DNA from: Basipetospora chlamydospora | Lineage: Eukaryota; Ascomycota; Sordariomycetes; Microascales | Direction: 5' to 3' | Length of the DNA: 64,000 nt | Assembly (NCBI GenBank): GCA_001599675.1 | Contig: BCHP01000009.1 | Span: 124,001 to 188,000, forward strand | Shown here: positions 1-12,664 of the stretch, in pieces | Layout: every line of letters starts with the position of its first letter | Position numbering within the stretch: position 1 is the stretch's first letter | Notes under the pieces: model-generated | Databases searched by the model: none | The model's input: only the letters and a program-made list of their open reading frames with translations | Told to the model about the DNA's origin: nothing | Made by a program: the position numbers and the translations under genes

Positions 1-1649
1 GCCAGTGGCTGCAGGGCACTGCAGGGCACTAATGGAGCGAATATGGGCAGATGTTTCGTTTCATACGGAGCAAGCGGAGCGGCACCCCGCCGCTTGAGCG
101 AGGACGAAGGAAGAAGGGGGGGTGGGTGTCAAGTCAACACAACGAGCGGCTTCGCGAACGAGTTTGGCGAAGAAGTAGCTGAAGAGGCCGCGTTGGGGTG
201 GAACGAGAGAGAGAGAGAAAAGAGAGGGAAAAAGGATAGGGAAAAACTTGCAGGTCGAAACAGAGAAAATAATATGGGGAGGGTGATCAACGGCGACACT
301 GACGACGGGGGGGAGGGACTGACAGCTAGCGCTGTGGGGTAATTAGGTCGGTGTCCGAGTAGTTCTCGACGCTATGAGTCCGTGTTCGCTGACGCCTACC
401 ACGGGACCACACACCATGGTGGAATGCGGATCACAGCGTTGTGATATGGAGAAAGGGGCACACAAGCTTGACCTGGTCGAAGTGGAGCTGAGCAGTGAAG
501 GAACCGGGCGGAAGAAAACAAGACGAGGAATATATGTTACAGATTACGGAGTACGGAGTATATGAGGGCCCCACGAGGGAAGCGGAGTGGAAGCCCTCGG
601 CTCAAGGCTGCAACAAGATGATGATGATGACGAGACACGGGACCGGGACAGGGCTGAGGACAGAATGTGATCCGAGGCACCGGGGAAACCGGAAACAAGT
701 CCCAACAAAGGAAGGGCTCTGACGGATCGTGGCTGGGACAAGGCACTGGCCCAGGTGCGGAATGAGGATGTTCATGAAGCTCTCCGGGGACGATTCCTCA
801 AAAGGAATTCTGACTTACCAGGATTCTCGGTGACCCTTGACTATATCCCGACAACATATAGCGTAGGCCTCCGTTTACACCCGACCCGTTGAAACCTTTC
901 AGTTGAGTCTAGTTGTGGCAGGTAATCTCGCCAAAGGGGCCGAAAAAAAAAAGATTCGTAGGGGAGAGGTGAGAGGCTCCCCGGGGGGACGGATGAAGAT
1001 GGGCGGTTTGCGGATGTGAAATGTTCTTCCGCGTGCGTGCTCTACTAGACGGGGGGAGGTCCCAACTGGTTTCATAGCCGTAATGTAGCGTCCGCCGGAG
1101 AATCAAGGCGGGGGTCGCTAGTAGGGTTGTCAGTCTTGCGAATGAAGAGATCAAATCAATATCGGAGAGTACTGAGTATCCTACTATGCTAGGCCCAAAA
1201 TCTCGATATGGCTGGCTCCTCTCGCGTTATGACATGGTCCCATGTAGACTAGGACCCAGTTACGAACCAAGGCGTCTTGCTTTGGACAAAAATACGGATG
1301 TCAATTGCACCAAAGGCCCACGTTTACCGACCTTACCGCGTGTTCGGCTCTTCCCTCACGCAAATCCAGTTTCGGACTCCCCATTGCCGTGGCCCCTAGA
1401 ACGGAGCATGAGAAGACAAACGCTCCAAGTCCCCCTTCAGCACAGGTACACGAGAGAGGGGGCCCTTGCTGTCCGGAGTTTACAGCCCACTATCAATGAT
1501 TGGAAGGGAGATCAAGGAAACCCGGACCGCCGCACAGACGCCGTCGTGCAGTTGGGGGCGGGTCAGGAGCGGCGCGTGTCAATGTGAGTGTGTGTCAAAG
1601 AGCCGATGAACAGAGGGCGACACTATCGGGGCGGGCTGTGGCAAACGGC

Positions 1650-1713
1650 ATTTGTGTGTGTGTATATGTCTGTATGTGTGTATGTATGTGTGTGCGTGTG
1701 TGTGTGTGTGTGT
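1650..1713. repeat. TG/TATG microsatellite
   Basis: An imperfect run of TG dinucleotides interrupted by TATG and CG units, ending in an uninterrupted TG block near 1695-1713. It is simple sequence with no gene context. Confidence 0.8.
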
Positions 1714-2192
1714 CATCGGACGATTTCCCTCCGGTTTGGGGTGGAGGAGGTGTTGCACATTATTCGAGATGTCAAGGGCTGGTTAGAATGTTGTTTGCGG
1801 GGGAAGACGGTTGGTTCAAGGAGCGACGCCATATCCTCACACAAAATGATGAACATCAATCAACGCCTTCAAATCATATCAACGTACGGAGTGTGTGTGT
1901 GGCATGGTTCATGATGTGGTGAGAGAGGAGATTGAAATGCCAGATGAGGAACTGCGGGCTTGGTCTTACTCACCCACTTGGGATACGCGGAAGGGGGTTC
2001 GTTACGAGTTTGGGACGAGTGGTCGCGCCATGCAAGAGGTCCAAGGGTCGTCATGCATGCTGCTGCAGGTTCGTCCAGTCGTCCTCGAACAGCAGACGAA
2101 AAGGGAAGAACCCATCTCGTTGTGGTTGCGTCTTGCATGCGCTGGATCAAGGCTCCCTCGCGAGACGAGGAGAAAATACGAGTACTCCGTGC

Positions 2193-2214
2193 GGGGGGGG
2201 GGGGGGGGGGGGGG

Positions 2215-2282
<68 letters not shown>
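2193..2282. repeat. Poly-G tract, G22-C-G67
   Basis: After GTGC at 2189-2192 there are 22 G residues (2193-2214), one C (2215) and 67 more G residues (2216-2282). All long poly-Gly or poly-Pro frames across this spot are by-products of the homopolymer. Such a length is unusual in a fungal assembly and may be partly an assembly or polishing artefact. Confidence 0.9.
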
Positions 2283-2283
<1 letters not shown>

Positions 2284-3263
2284 AACGCCAAGCTCTGCCC
2301 TGTCTTGCCCTGTCCTGTTTGGTGGTCCTCCATTCTCACATGTCGGATTAGGAGATCGCTCATCCTGTCTGGCCTTCTGAAGACTCGGCTTACCAGAACC
2401 CGCCCGGAGGATGGTGAGAAACATGAACGAACGAGAAAGCCCTCTCCCAATAGATGGTGAAGAGTGTATGTACCAGTGCGCCAGGAAGGAAAACCGGCAA
2501 GACGGAACAAGAATCCGGGTTCGCGCCACTGATGGGACTCTAGGATTCTCCTCGATTGGCCCCGAAGAGTGATTTCGCCAAAGAAGCGAGGGTAGAAAAG
2601 CCCTCCCAGGCGGAACATATCCTACGCGACACCAAGACCTCGCTCCGTATAAGCGAATCCTCCTCTCGGATGTTGGCAAGCGGGAGGAAATGGCGGGGCG
2701 ATGGCGGCGAAGAGGGTGACTGGCACGTACTTTGTGGCTGGACGTTTGCTGTTGAACCACTTCACTTCCCTCCTCGATTCACGACAACGTCATGGGGTAT
2801 CAGGGGCTAGCAGTTTCCAAGCAATCAGCCTGCCTTGAAAGACACCGCGGAGGAAGTACAACCGGGCGAAACTTGGGAAAGAAACCCGTCTTCTTTTTCA
2901 AGAGAACAGTGCCCGTCGTCTCACGGAACCCGAGGCAAGGGACAGGGTTAGTCTTCCTGGCCATCCATCCCTGCTCGCCGCGTGGCCTCAACAGACGCAC
3001 GCACGGGCGAAACGCAATAAAAGCCAAGGAACCCTTACCAGAACATATTTGAGGCTGACAGAAAGGAGTGGTTGATTGTAAAAAAAAAAAATCGTAAATT
3101 CATTTCTTCCTTTGCTTGAGGTATTCGCATCCATATGTCCCACTGACTTGGTCTGAAAGCCGACATCATACATACACACCGGGCCAGTCGCACCCCATCC
3201 ACTGGGGCCGACACCCTTCCTTTTCCACCACTCTGATGACACCAGTAAACGGTCACATCATAA

Positions 3264-4193
3264 TTACTGGGGGGTGGCCTTCTCCTTGGGGAGCGGGGTG
3301 AACCGGAGGTAGGGCTTGACGATCCTGAACTCGGGGAACAGCTCCTTGGCCTGCTCGTTGGTGACGGCGGGGTGGACGATGACGTCGTCGCCGGGCACCC
3401 AGTTGATGGGGGTGGTGACCTTGTACTTGTCGCCCGTCTGGAGGGAGTCGACGATACGGAGAACCTCGGCGGCGTTGCGGCCGGTGGAGGCGGGGTAGGC
3501 GAGGATGGTGCGGATGGTCTTCTTGGGGTCGATGACGAAGACGGAGCGGATGGTGAAGGCGATGCCCTTGGAGTCGACGTTGGTGGCGTCCTGCTGGTCG
3601 ATCCTGCAAGTTTGTTAGCTTCCCGGGTTCTCCCCTCTCAGACGTGGTCGCGTGAGACCAGAATACTCACATGTCATAGAGGTAGGCAATCTTCCTCTCC
3701 TTGTCGCCAATGATGGGGAACTTGACGTTGCCGCCGGTGACCTCGGCGATGTCGTTGATCCAGCCGTGGTGGCTCTCGACGGTGTTGGCGGACAGGCCGA
3801 TGAGCTTCACGCCACGCTTGGTGAACTCGGGCTCGAGCTTGGCGAAGGCGCCGAGCTCCGTGGTGCACACGGGGGTGTAGTCCTCCGGGTGGGAGAAGAA
3901 GACCACCCACTTGTCGCCGACGAACTCGTGGAAGTCAATGGGGCCGGCCGAGGTGTCGGCCTGGAAGTTGGGGGCGATGCTGCCCAGGCGGAGACTGTGA
4001 CTTCTTGTCAGCTACAAACTCTACGGTAGGGGCGGGCCAAGCCAAATGGACAATGTCTTGAGGGTGTCTTTTGAGGGTAAATTGGCGAGAGTGCGACCAA
4101 AAGCCGGAAGTTGCAGGACAGCAGAAAGACACGATAGTGTGGCGGGGAGAGGGAGCTGCGGAACACTTACGGCTCAGCGCGTACTTCGGCCAT
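3264..4193 (-). CDS. 1-Cys peroxiredoxin (Prx6 class)
   Basis: Reduces hydrogen peroxide and organic hydroperoxides through one peroxidatic cysteine. Three exons are read on the minus strand: 4193-4171, 3994-3671 and 3603-3264, with clean GT..AG introns, giving 228 residues, the usual Prx6 length. The peroxidatic motif HPEDYTPVCTTELG puts the only cysteine of the whole protein at residue 51, so there is no resolving Cys. The C-terminal Prx6-type half (PINWVPGDD, then LPKEK) is present. The first exon codes for only seven residues plus two bases; the chosen ATG (4191-4193) is the only one that joins in frame. There is no mitochondrial presequence in this model, so a cytosolic or nuclear location is inferred. 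The family assignment is secure; the physiological reductant cannot be read from sequence. Confidence 0.95.
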
Positions 4194-7100
4194 TGTGATT
4201 GATGTGAGAGTTGGTGGTTTCTAGAGGAGTGTGGCTTGAGGTGACGAGGCGACGTAGGATGGTGATGTTGAGAAGATTGGAACGAGGGGGAGGAAGAGAA
4301 AAGTCAGGAAAAGATATGGAGAGGGAGAGTCGAGGGGAAGTGGGGGAGGGGTAATCACTATATGTACTTCGCGCCTCCCTCGCTCCTGGATTATGGATAC
4401 GGCGTTACTACTACTAAGACGTACCTACTCAGTGAGAGAGTTTTGGATTTCCTTGTGGTAGGTAGCTTTTCCTGCCTCCCCTATTATTAAACATCGATAC
4501 TCCGTATAAGGAGCATTCGCCTCCCTTTCCGTTGTACCGGCCGCGTCCTAGCTCCAAGGAGGGAAGGGAAGGAGGCTTGTTGGTGGGGGTGTGGGTTGCG
4601 GATGCGATGGCAGCTTGCGCGCGGGGATGATGTGAATCGCACCCATTATCACACACTTTTTTTCTTCTTTTCTTTTTCATGGGCTTTTCACGGGGAAAGC
4701 CCGGGATTTCTAAGCGGCTTCCGTTTTTGCGACAATGGCGGCGATTGTGCCACTTCTTGGAGAAGAGCAATGCCTAGTCCCTCTCTTCCAGTTCCAAGTT
4801 CTAATGTGTCTGTTACTCGGGACCCTTCACTTTTGACACCGGAGGCTTCAATGTCAAGGTGCTGGCTGCTCGAACTCACCCTACTCACTCAAACACTCTA
4901 CTGCACTCCGAATCCCGGAGCGACGAGACACGAGAGAGGGGCACGGCACACACAAAACACAAAGGGGAGGGAGGGGTAAAACGGGCTGAATTGATGCCAC
5001 CAGCTTGGCGGCCGGCGCGGTTCAGATTCCTCCGTCTCACGGGGGGCGAGCTCGCGGAATGTCCCGCAGATGGATGAGGTTTATCAGTACATACATGGCA
5101 TGGAGCTTGAGGACCCCGGCCTCCTCCCTGCCACCTGGTTCGTTTATTACCCCACGTACCATTATCACGCCACAGCTATCCAGAAGAAAAGGAAGAAAAA
5201 AAAAGACACTCCCCTCCCTGCAAGACCCAATGTCATCCTGGACTGGGAGGACTGAGGAGGGGCAGGCGGTTGAGTCGAGACTTTCGTCATGATATTAACC
5301 GTCTCCAAGGAGTCTCGAGTTCTAGATTCATAGGAACGGCACGTATTCTAGTCTACTCTCAGAACAGCTAAACCAAGACATCTCCGAGTGTCTATTCCCA
5401 TCCACTCCCTCGGAAATTCGAGTGAACGTTCCAGAGCCAATACTTGTGAACCACCACCTTCTTCAGTTTGATGTCTCACCTTTTTATGCGCAGGATGAAG
5501 CTCTCCCACATTATCCCAAGCTCCCAGGGGGCGCCCACCGATGGGGAAACGCCACTAGGAATTGCGTGCTGCGCACGAGCTGCCATTGGCCAGAGAGCCC
5601 GCTTGCGGTCATGATGTCATTTGCAGCTCGTCTTAGCACAGGGCCGAAACCGCCGCGAATGTGCCTGCCCCTCCTCCCCCGCGCTAGTCGGTCCCTGTTG
5701 CAGCAAGGAGTAAGGAGTACATGCTGTAGCGTGGCAAGCCGTGTGCTTTCTGCGGTGATTACTGATTGAATTACTGATTAGTATTCCGAGGAGCTAGGTA
5801 GGTTGGACTTCGATTGGAGATGCAGGGTCTTTTTCTTTGGGGCTTTTTTCTTTTCTTTTTTCGATGTGAATCACCCCATTTAGAGTGATTCTTGGCGCAC
5901 ATTGTCGACTTTCCGGGATGCCCCGTCCGTTGACTCGCCCGTGGACTCTAGTCCTCGGTGTAGATGCTACCACTGGGTGGTGGCGGCATAGGAATATGCT
6001 CCGCAAACCGGCATTATTGACATCCACCCCCTCGGAGGAGTTGCCGCACGCATATTTGACCTCGAGCATAAAATTCTCACTTTCGAGTGCGAGTGCCTCC
6101 TAGATTGCACCTTCACTGTTCCCAGCCAACTTCTACAGTTGGTTCTTTTCGGCGCTGACTGGTTGAAGTGTGTAGCTCGAGCACTCCCAAAAAAAAAAAA
6201 AACATACGTTGATTATTACCCCGCTCTTTTCCATCAAGGACACCTTCCCACATGAGCGCCTTGCATGTTCCATTAAAACGCGAACTGCCTTTTAGGGTCC
6301 GTTGCGGCCGGAGGCTGAGTATCCCGTCTCCGGCTCTGTGCCGGCGGACCTCGGCGGGCTAAACTTAAAAACCCCACCTCATCACCGAACCCCCCTTCCC
6401 GGCACGGCCGGGAAGCGGGGCTGGGGTTGCGGGGATCCCAGCGGCATAGCACTCTCACGCCAATTTCTCGCCGCCAATGAGGAGGAAGTCAGTGATCTCA
6501 ATATTCGTCAACGCCCGGTCTCCACTTGTTTACAGGCGCTGCAAGTCAGAGCCCATGTCCATTCGTACCCACTGGCCTGTGCTTGAGGGAGAGGGCGTGT
6601 GCCGGGTCCATCGGGCTACTCGGTGATCTGGAGGTGGATCTCGGGCGAGAAGTAATGAGGCCGGGCCCGGACTGGATTTAGGTTCATGTTGTGTGGCCGG
6701 AGCTTCCGGTGCCGGGTTGCTTGACGGCCGCCGGCGAAGCCCCGCAACTCACCGCCCGAGACAATATAACTCTATCTCTGGACTCCAAACATCATCCAGG
6801 TCTTTGAGCCTTTATTTGTATAAGTTAGTACCATTAGGCCTTTTGCGAGCTTGAAATTCCGCGTCGGCATGGATCACGGTACATGATTGCCTCGCGCTAG
6901 ACTGTGGATACACGATTTTCCCCGGAAAGACTGCCCTTGCAACTTGCTATCGCCCTTGGAAGTGTGAACCGGAGGGATAGACGGCCGCTACGTTTTTTAA
7001 CTATAACACAGTACAAGTTTTGACACTATTAAAGTACGAGAATGGTATAATAGTCTGTCTGCCCAAACCCCCCCAAAAATACCAAAGCTTCATCGCCAAC

Positions 7101-7275
7101 TTCGTGACGTTCAACCTATTCAAGCTGAGGCACTGCACGACTGACAAGTTGGCGCATACTTGTTAGAACCCCTGCTCATGCATTTTCGTGCTGCGCCTTC
7201 GTCAGGAAGACATCCTTCCTTCCTTGGGCGACATCAACAAACATGAAGGCGGCAGAAAAGCAGCCGCGTACGTTC
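4194..7275. other. 3.1-kb intergenic stretch
   Basis: It lies between the start of the peroxiredoxin gene and the 3' end of the sugar transporter gene, both on the minus strand. The first few hundred bases should hold the peroxiredoxin promoter and 5' UTR. A TACTCCGTA copy lies at 4498-4506. An ATG frame at 5070-5255 (61 codons) has no recognisable domain and I do not call it a gene. Nothing else stands out. Confidence 0.55.
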
Positions 7276-9893
7276 TTAAACGATCTTCTCGGCATGCTCA
7301 CCAGCCTCCTTCTTCTCCCCATCGGAGCCGCTATGGCCGCCTCTGGCCATTTGCTCCTGCAGCATAGCGGCCAGGCCGATCTCGTGGTTGATCTCCTCCA
7401 TCCTCTCAAAGTCGGCCGCTGCCGCACCCTCCGACCCGAAGACGATGTCCATTTCCTCCAGAGTTAACCTCTTTGTCTCCGGCACGATAAACCAGATAAA
7501 ACAAGCGCCTAAGGGTAGTGGTTAGCATTAGCCGTGCTGTTTCTAGTATAGAAAAGTGTTCCTGGGGAATCAGGACGCTCGGAGCAGGTAGCTCACGCAG
7601 ATACATACCCAAGACGGTAATGCAACCGAACAAGATATACGTCCCGTATGTGATCTTTTGTAGAAGATCCGGCGTAACTTGACCTATGACAAAGTTCATG
7701 GCCCAATCTTTTCCGATTCGTCAGTATAATGTATGCTAAAAGGGGATGAAATGGCCCGTAATGGTGCCCAATATTGTGTCGTGGTGGGAGCGCTGTTGTG
7801 GGAGGACTGTTGCGGGTGTGGAGGATACTTACTAGATGAGGCACCGAGCGAGACACCGTATGGGCGACTGCTGAGGGGCCAGATCTCGGCAACCTGTTAT
7901 CGATGCGAGTTAAAAGGGGCTCAAAATTAGAGAGAAAACGGAAAGGGAAGAAGGGAAGGAAAGAAAAAGCAAGGGGATAGAGTGGTGTTCAGAAGACTCA
8001 CGAGAATCCAGGCCGCGGGACCCCAGGAGTAACCAAAGTGGATGACAAAGAGCCAGACCATAGACACTGCTGCCCATCCAGATGCCTTCTGCTCGGCCCA
8101 GTTGTCCTCGTTCTTGGCGAAAATGACGGCGATGACGAAGTGGCAGGATCTATATTCCACCACAGGAGTCAGTCAGTATGCCACTAACGATGGGATCACG
8201 GACACAATTTTGTGACTCCTTAGTAAGACTTACGCCATGCCGATGGCACCCCATGTCAGAATCGGCTTCCGTCCTACGCGGTCCTATGGTTTCATCCGTG
8301 TTAATACATCAAGGTTGGCTTAGGAGGGAAAAGGGGTGGGGGGGTGCATATATGGTTTTTGGGGACAACTCACAACCCACAGAACGGCGGGGATGGTGAA
8401 GAGGAACATGACCACGCCGACAACACCCGTCGCCAGAAGTGAGGTGGTGTTCTCCTTGAGGCCGAGTTGGTTGAAGATGGTGGGCGCGTAGTAGAGAACT
8501 CTGTTCCAACAACCAAATCACGTTAGCGTAGAGCAAGTCGAGAGGGGCAGGGACGTGGAATGGACATGGCACATACGCGTTGATACCGGTCCACTGCTGG
8601 AAGAACATAGTCACGGTAGCCACGATGACGCGCTTGAACATGGGCCTGCTCTGGAACAGCGACTTGATGGCCACGAACTGCAACTTGAACGTGTTCCACT
8701 TGGTGTCCTCCTGTAGGTGCGGGAACATCTCGGCGACAGTCCTCTTCTCGAACAGGCTCTGGGCCTTGATCTCGAGGAACTCGAGCTGCACGAGCTCGTG
8801 GTCGACGGGCAGCTCGCGCAGGCTGGCCAGGATCTCGCGCGCCTCCTCCTCGCGGCCGTGGTGGAGGAGCCAACGCGGGGAGAAGGGCATGAGGAGCATG
8901 CCGAAGAGGAGGATGAGGCAGGGCACGATCTGGATGCACGTGGGCACCAGCCACGCCGCGTCACTCTGGTTGTGGAGCTCGGTGCCGCCGATGAAGTTGG
9001 TGCCGTAGCCGATCCAGAAGGAGATCATGATGCCGAAGGTGATGGCGAGCTGCTGAGTGGCCACGAGGGCGCCGCGGACTTCGGGGGGTGCGACCTCGGA
9101 GTTGTAGATGGGGACAATCATGGCGAGGGAACCGACTCCCATACCTAGAAAAATAATGTGGTGTAAGTACTCGAAACTGGACTTCATAGGGAATTTGCGA
9201 CAAGGGATCTCTACAACATACCTGTCACGAAACGGCCTCCCAGTATACAGTTGGGTCCGCCTTTCACAGCGGTCTTGTATCCAGGTCTAGGTCAGCGGGA
9301 CGTTCTGTGGCTTTTTTGCCTAGGGCAAGCAACGACAAAATTGCACCTCGGGAACACACTCACAGCTTGAACCACAACGCCGATGAGGAACACAAAACAG
9401 GCGACGATGATGCCGCGCTTACGCCCCAGAGCCTCGGCGAGGAAACCCGACAACAGAGTGCCGATCCATGCGCCCAGCTCCAGGATGGCCGTGAGCCATC
9501 CCTTCTTCGTCATGCTCGCGTTGGGGTCGATCGGGTCATACTCTCCCATGTCTATAAAGCAGAGCCATGTTGTCAGCCATATCACACCCTCCTAGCCCGA
9601 AGTCACCAAGCCCAAGGGTACCGCCGCTTGGTTCATGAAGGGCCGCTGGGATCTCAACTTCTCATTCTCAAAAAGGAGAACTTACGCAGCTTGAACGAGG
9701 GCATGGCGAGGACACTGCCGAACATGCCCTGGTTGTAACCGTACAGGACTCCACCGATACAGGCGAAGGCGGCGATGCGAAAGACCTTGAAGTTCTTCCA
9801 TAGTGCGCGCGCGCCGCTGGCACCCATTAGGGCCTGGCGGCGGTGCAACGCGGCGTCATAAAAGGCGCCATGGTCGGCTCCCTCAGCACCCAT
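7276..9893 (-). CDS. MFS sugar transporter (hexose transporter type), ten exons
   Basis: Plasma-membrane sugar:proton symporter or facilitator of the major facilitator superfamily. I join ten minus-strand exons: 9893-9686, 9551-9364, 9273-9222, 9144-8577, 8500-8374, 8283-8234, 8149-8002, 7893-7833, 7707-7609 and 7508-7276, which sum to 577 residues with matching phases. Sugar-porter signatures occur in order: GYNQGMFGSVL in TM1, GRKRG after TM2, GGRFVTGMGVGS, PFSPRWLL in the cytoplasmic loop, QQWTGINA in TM7, DRVGRKP after TM8, and PETKRLTLEEMD after TM12. The canonical PESPRWL is PFSPRWL here. The 50- and 52-base exons are easily missed by gene finders. Exon 3 uses an unusual acceptor (ACAAG) because the more typical upstream TAG would break the frame. 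Substrate specificity is not readable; a hexose or pentose is likely. Confidence 0.93.
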
Positions 9894-12643
9894 TGCTGCT
9901 ACTGCTGCTGCTGCTTGCTGCTGGCGGACTTGGGTGGGCTTGGCTTATACCTATGAGGTGAAGACGAATATCGAGGTCCCGATCTTCCGTGTAAGTCGAG
10001 GTTGGACAAAACCGTAGCTCCTCAGCCAAGCTTCACGGGATCAGGAGGTTGAAAAAAAAAAAAAAAAGACAGAGNGAAAGGAGGTGGAGGAAGGGAAGAG
10101 GCGGGCGGAGGAGTAGAAGAGATAGACGGGGTCCCCATGCATACCCGCGAACTGGGGTCTTGGTTAAATGCAGATACAATGCTGATCCATCCAAATATAT
10201 ACAGTCGACCCTTTCATCTGGGATTCTTAGAAAGCGAGAGTGCCTTTGGGCCCCATCCGGGGTAACACAGATCCCTCGAGGTCGCCTGGGATCACTTGTT
10301 TGTACTGGTCCTTGGAGCAGGTCCCTCTTTTCTGACCCGATTCCGGTATTGCTCATGAATCCTACCCAGTTAACCTCTCTGCTCTCCGTGCCGCATTTCC
10401 CGTCCGGTACTTTTACTCCGCAGCATTGATACTTTGGAGTTGCGTCCAGTGACGGTCGAGGGAGTAGAGTGACGCAACCATTCCGGAGCCAGGTTCGAGT
10501 CAAAAAGAAGGACCGGAGAAGTCGCTGACCCGCGTGAGGAGTAGATTGGGGCCTCTCCGGAAAAGCACAATACCCGTGGACGGTGGTGCATTCGATGGAG
10601 AGCTGCCAGTGCAGATCACTTCGATATTCGGCAGGGTTTTTGGAGGATCATCTCGACCGAGGAACGGTTCCCTCCAGTCCCCCAATTCCCCAAGTTTCTC
10701 GTGCATGTCGCAGAAGTAAACACCCCGCAGTTTGAGATGTCCAAGCTGGATCTGGAAGCCCTCCGAAGCTAATGGAGCTCAAAGGACCAGTCTTCATCAC
10801 CGAGAAGATTGCATGCTGAGAGGAGGCTTGCTAGTAAAGAAAAAAAATAAACATTCACGACGATATTGGCCGTCAAACAAAAGAACCGTCGTCGGCCTAG
10901 CGGAAGCCGCGGAGGCTCTCGGCCAAGAGATGTCGTCCATCTGCCGCGAAGGGTTGAGCGCCACCAAGTGCGGGAGCCAAGCTTTCTCCCATCTTGGCCC
11001 ACACTATTCCCCCATGGGTCTTTCCGAAGGCTTTCAATGGAGCGGGTAGTCTCGAACACATCCACCCTCTCCCGTGCCGAAAGGTCGCCTCGGGGGTGGT
11101 GGTGTTGATGGTGGGCAAGGAATACGGACCGCTGTGACGTTCAAAGGTCCTCCTGGCTGGCTTTGGTGTTTAGCCTGAATATACGAGAGGTGGTCGGAAG
11201 AGTGGGAAAGGGGCTCAGGATCAACCAGCATTGGTCGAGGCAGCGAGGGGAATGGGGATGGGGACATCATTAGGGAAATTTTCCGAGGGGTTTAAACTGG
11301 ATCGGTATCGTCTTCGGGCCTTTTTTTTCTTCGAATCGGCCGTTGCCCGGTCCTTGATGCCATTGATATTGACCCATGGTTACCCTTACCAATTGAAGCG
11401 TTCAAGAATTTTTTCTTCCTTTTCAAGTTCCGTGCTATGTATCATCGATACCAGCCAGTATTTGTACCCAATCCATTGATCTCGAGACGGACACAAAAAA
11501 GAAACCTGACTGCATCATCACCCCGCGAGACTCCAAAGGGACTGAGCAGAGCCAGCTCCCAGTCAAGGCCTCTTACCGTCATCGAAATTTCCAGGATGAA
11601 AAACGAGTGCTTCCCTGGGAACGGGAATAGGGACAAGGGATTGATGCTCCTCAGCCATGTGCAAGTGCCGATCAGCCAATCCAGGGTTTAAGGCTGAACA
11701 GGTGGAGGGCGGTAGCTATCTCGCCTGAATTCGGACCCGAATTGACCGAGGCCAATGGCTGACACGGCCATATTGTGGCGGCTGTACGAGTACGAGTACA
11801 CAAATCCATCCGAGTCTTTGGAGTGCGGGAGCAATCAATGGCTCTCCTCAGTCAGCGACTGGTGCGGATGGGACCTTGGCAGATGCTGCCGTGGTGCTGA
11901 GTTTGGCGATGCAACATGAGACTTGGTGAGCTGCTCGTGTCGTGTGCACTGCTTTGAAGTCCCAAGTAGCTATCGGAACGACCACGTGAACAAGTACGAG
12001 AATGGGGCAGAGGCAGAGGCAAAGGACGAAAGGGTTATATTTCCTGCAATGCACGAATGATGCTTGGCCGACGAGCGAGGACTGCGGCAGTACTGGGGAT
12101 CTTTGAATGAAGGCACCAGCGCCGTCGTGGTTCTTCCGACGGAGCAGTTCGGGATGCCGAATCGAGTGGCGCCAGGCTTTTAATAGAAGAATATGAAGAC
12201 GGGACCGGAGTGGACACTTATTGTACTCCGTGCTGTCGTATGTGATATGGAGAAGAGAGCGAGCGAAACCTGGAGCGACATTAAGATGAAGAAGCGCCCA
12301 CCAGAAACGAAGAACCGCCGCTCTACTGTGGGTAGGGGAGGGGTTGAAGCCACGCAGGAACGCGAATGAACCATCACATCACATCCACCAAAAAAGCCCA
12401 TGCGACATCGTCAATGATGATCAATTTGGTTGCGCAACGCCAACGACCAACGCTGTTGCGCGCGCAGAGCCCCCAATTCCCACGGGTTTCAGGCGGTGCA
12501 TGGGATATTAAACCACGTTAGCTTGTTCTCGATTTGGATATTTGCATTGGTTTGATGTTTTCACAACGCGCTGGACTACTTCGTACATTATCTCCTTCCT
12601 TGTCTTGCTTCCGCATGACCGTTGACGCCAGGACTAGCACAGT

Positions 12644-12664
12644 ATGGAGTACGGAGTACTCCAT
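12644..12664. repeat. 21-base inverted repeat holding TACGGAGTA
   Basis: Arms ATGGAGTAC and GTACTCCAT are perfect reverse complements separated by GGA. The copy of TACGGAGTA (12650-12658) sits across the loop. It could be a protein-binding dyad or part of a small degenerate element. Confidence 0.6.

Larger units (their letters stand above)
1..3263. other. Gene-poor stretch before the peroxiredoxin gene
   Basis: No frame here looks like a conserved protein on either strand; the longer frames are short, low-complexity or created by the poly-G tract. The stretch holds a TG-rich microsatellite near 1650-1712, a very long poly-G tract at 2193-2282, and two overlapping copies of the 9-mer TACGGAGTA at 545-560. 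The last part is the 3' flank of the minus-strand peroxiredoxin gene. Confidence 0.6.

Noticed and set aside
1869..2760. Long overlapping frames of 139-252 residues on both strands with poly-Gly or poly-Pro cores
   Set aside because: They exist only because a pure G tract is open in every frame; their flanks show no domain or coding bias.
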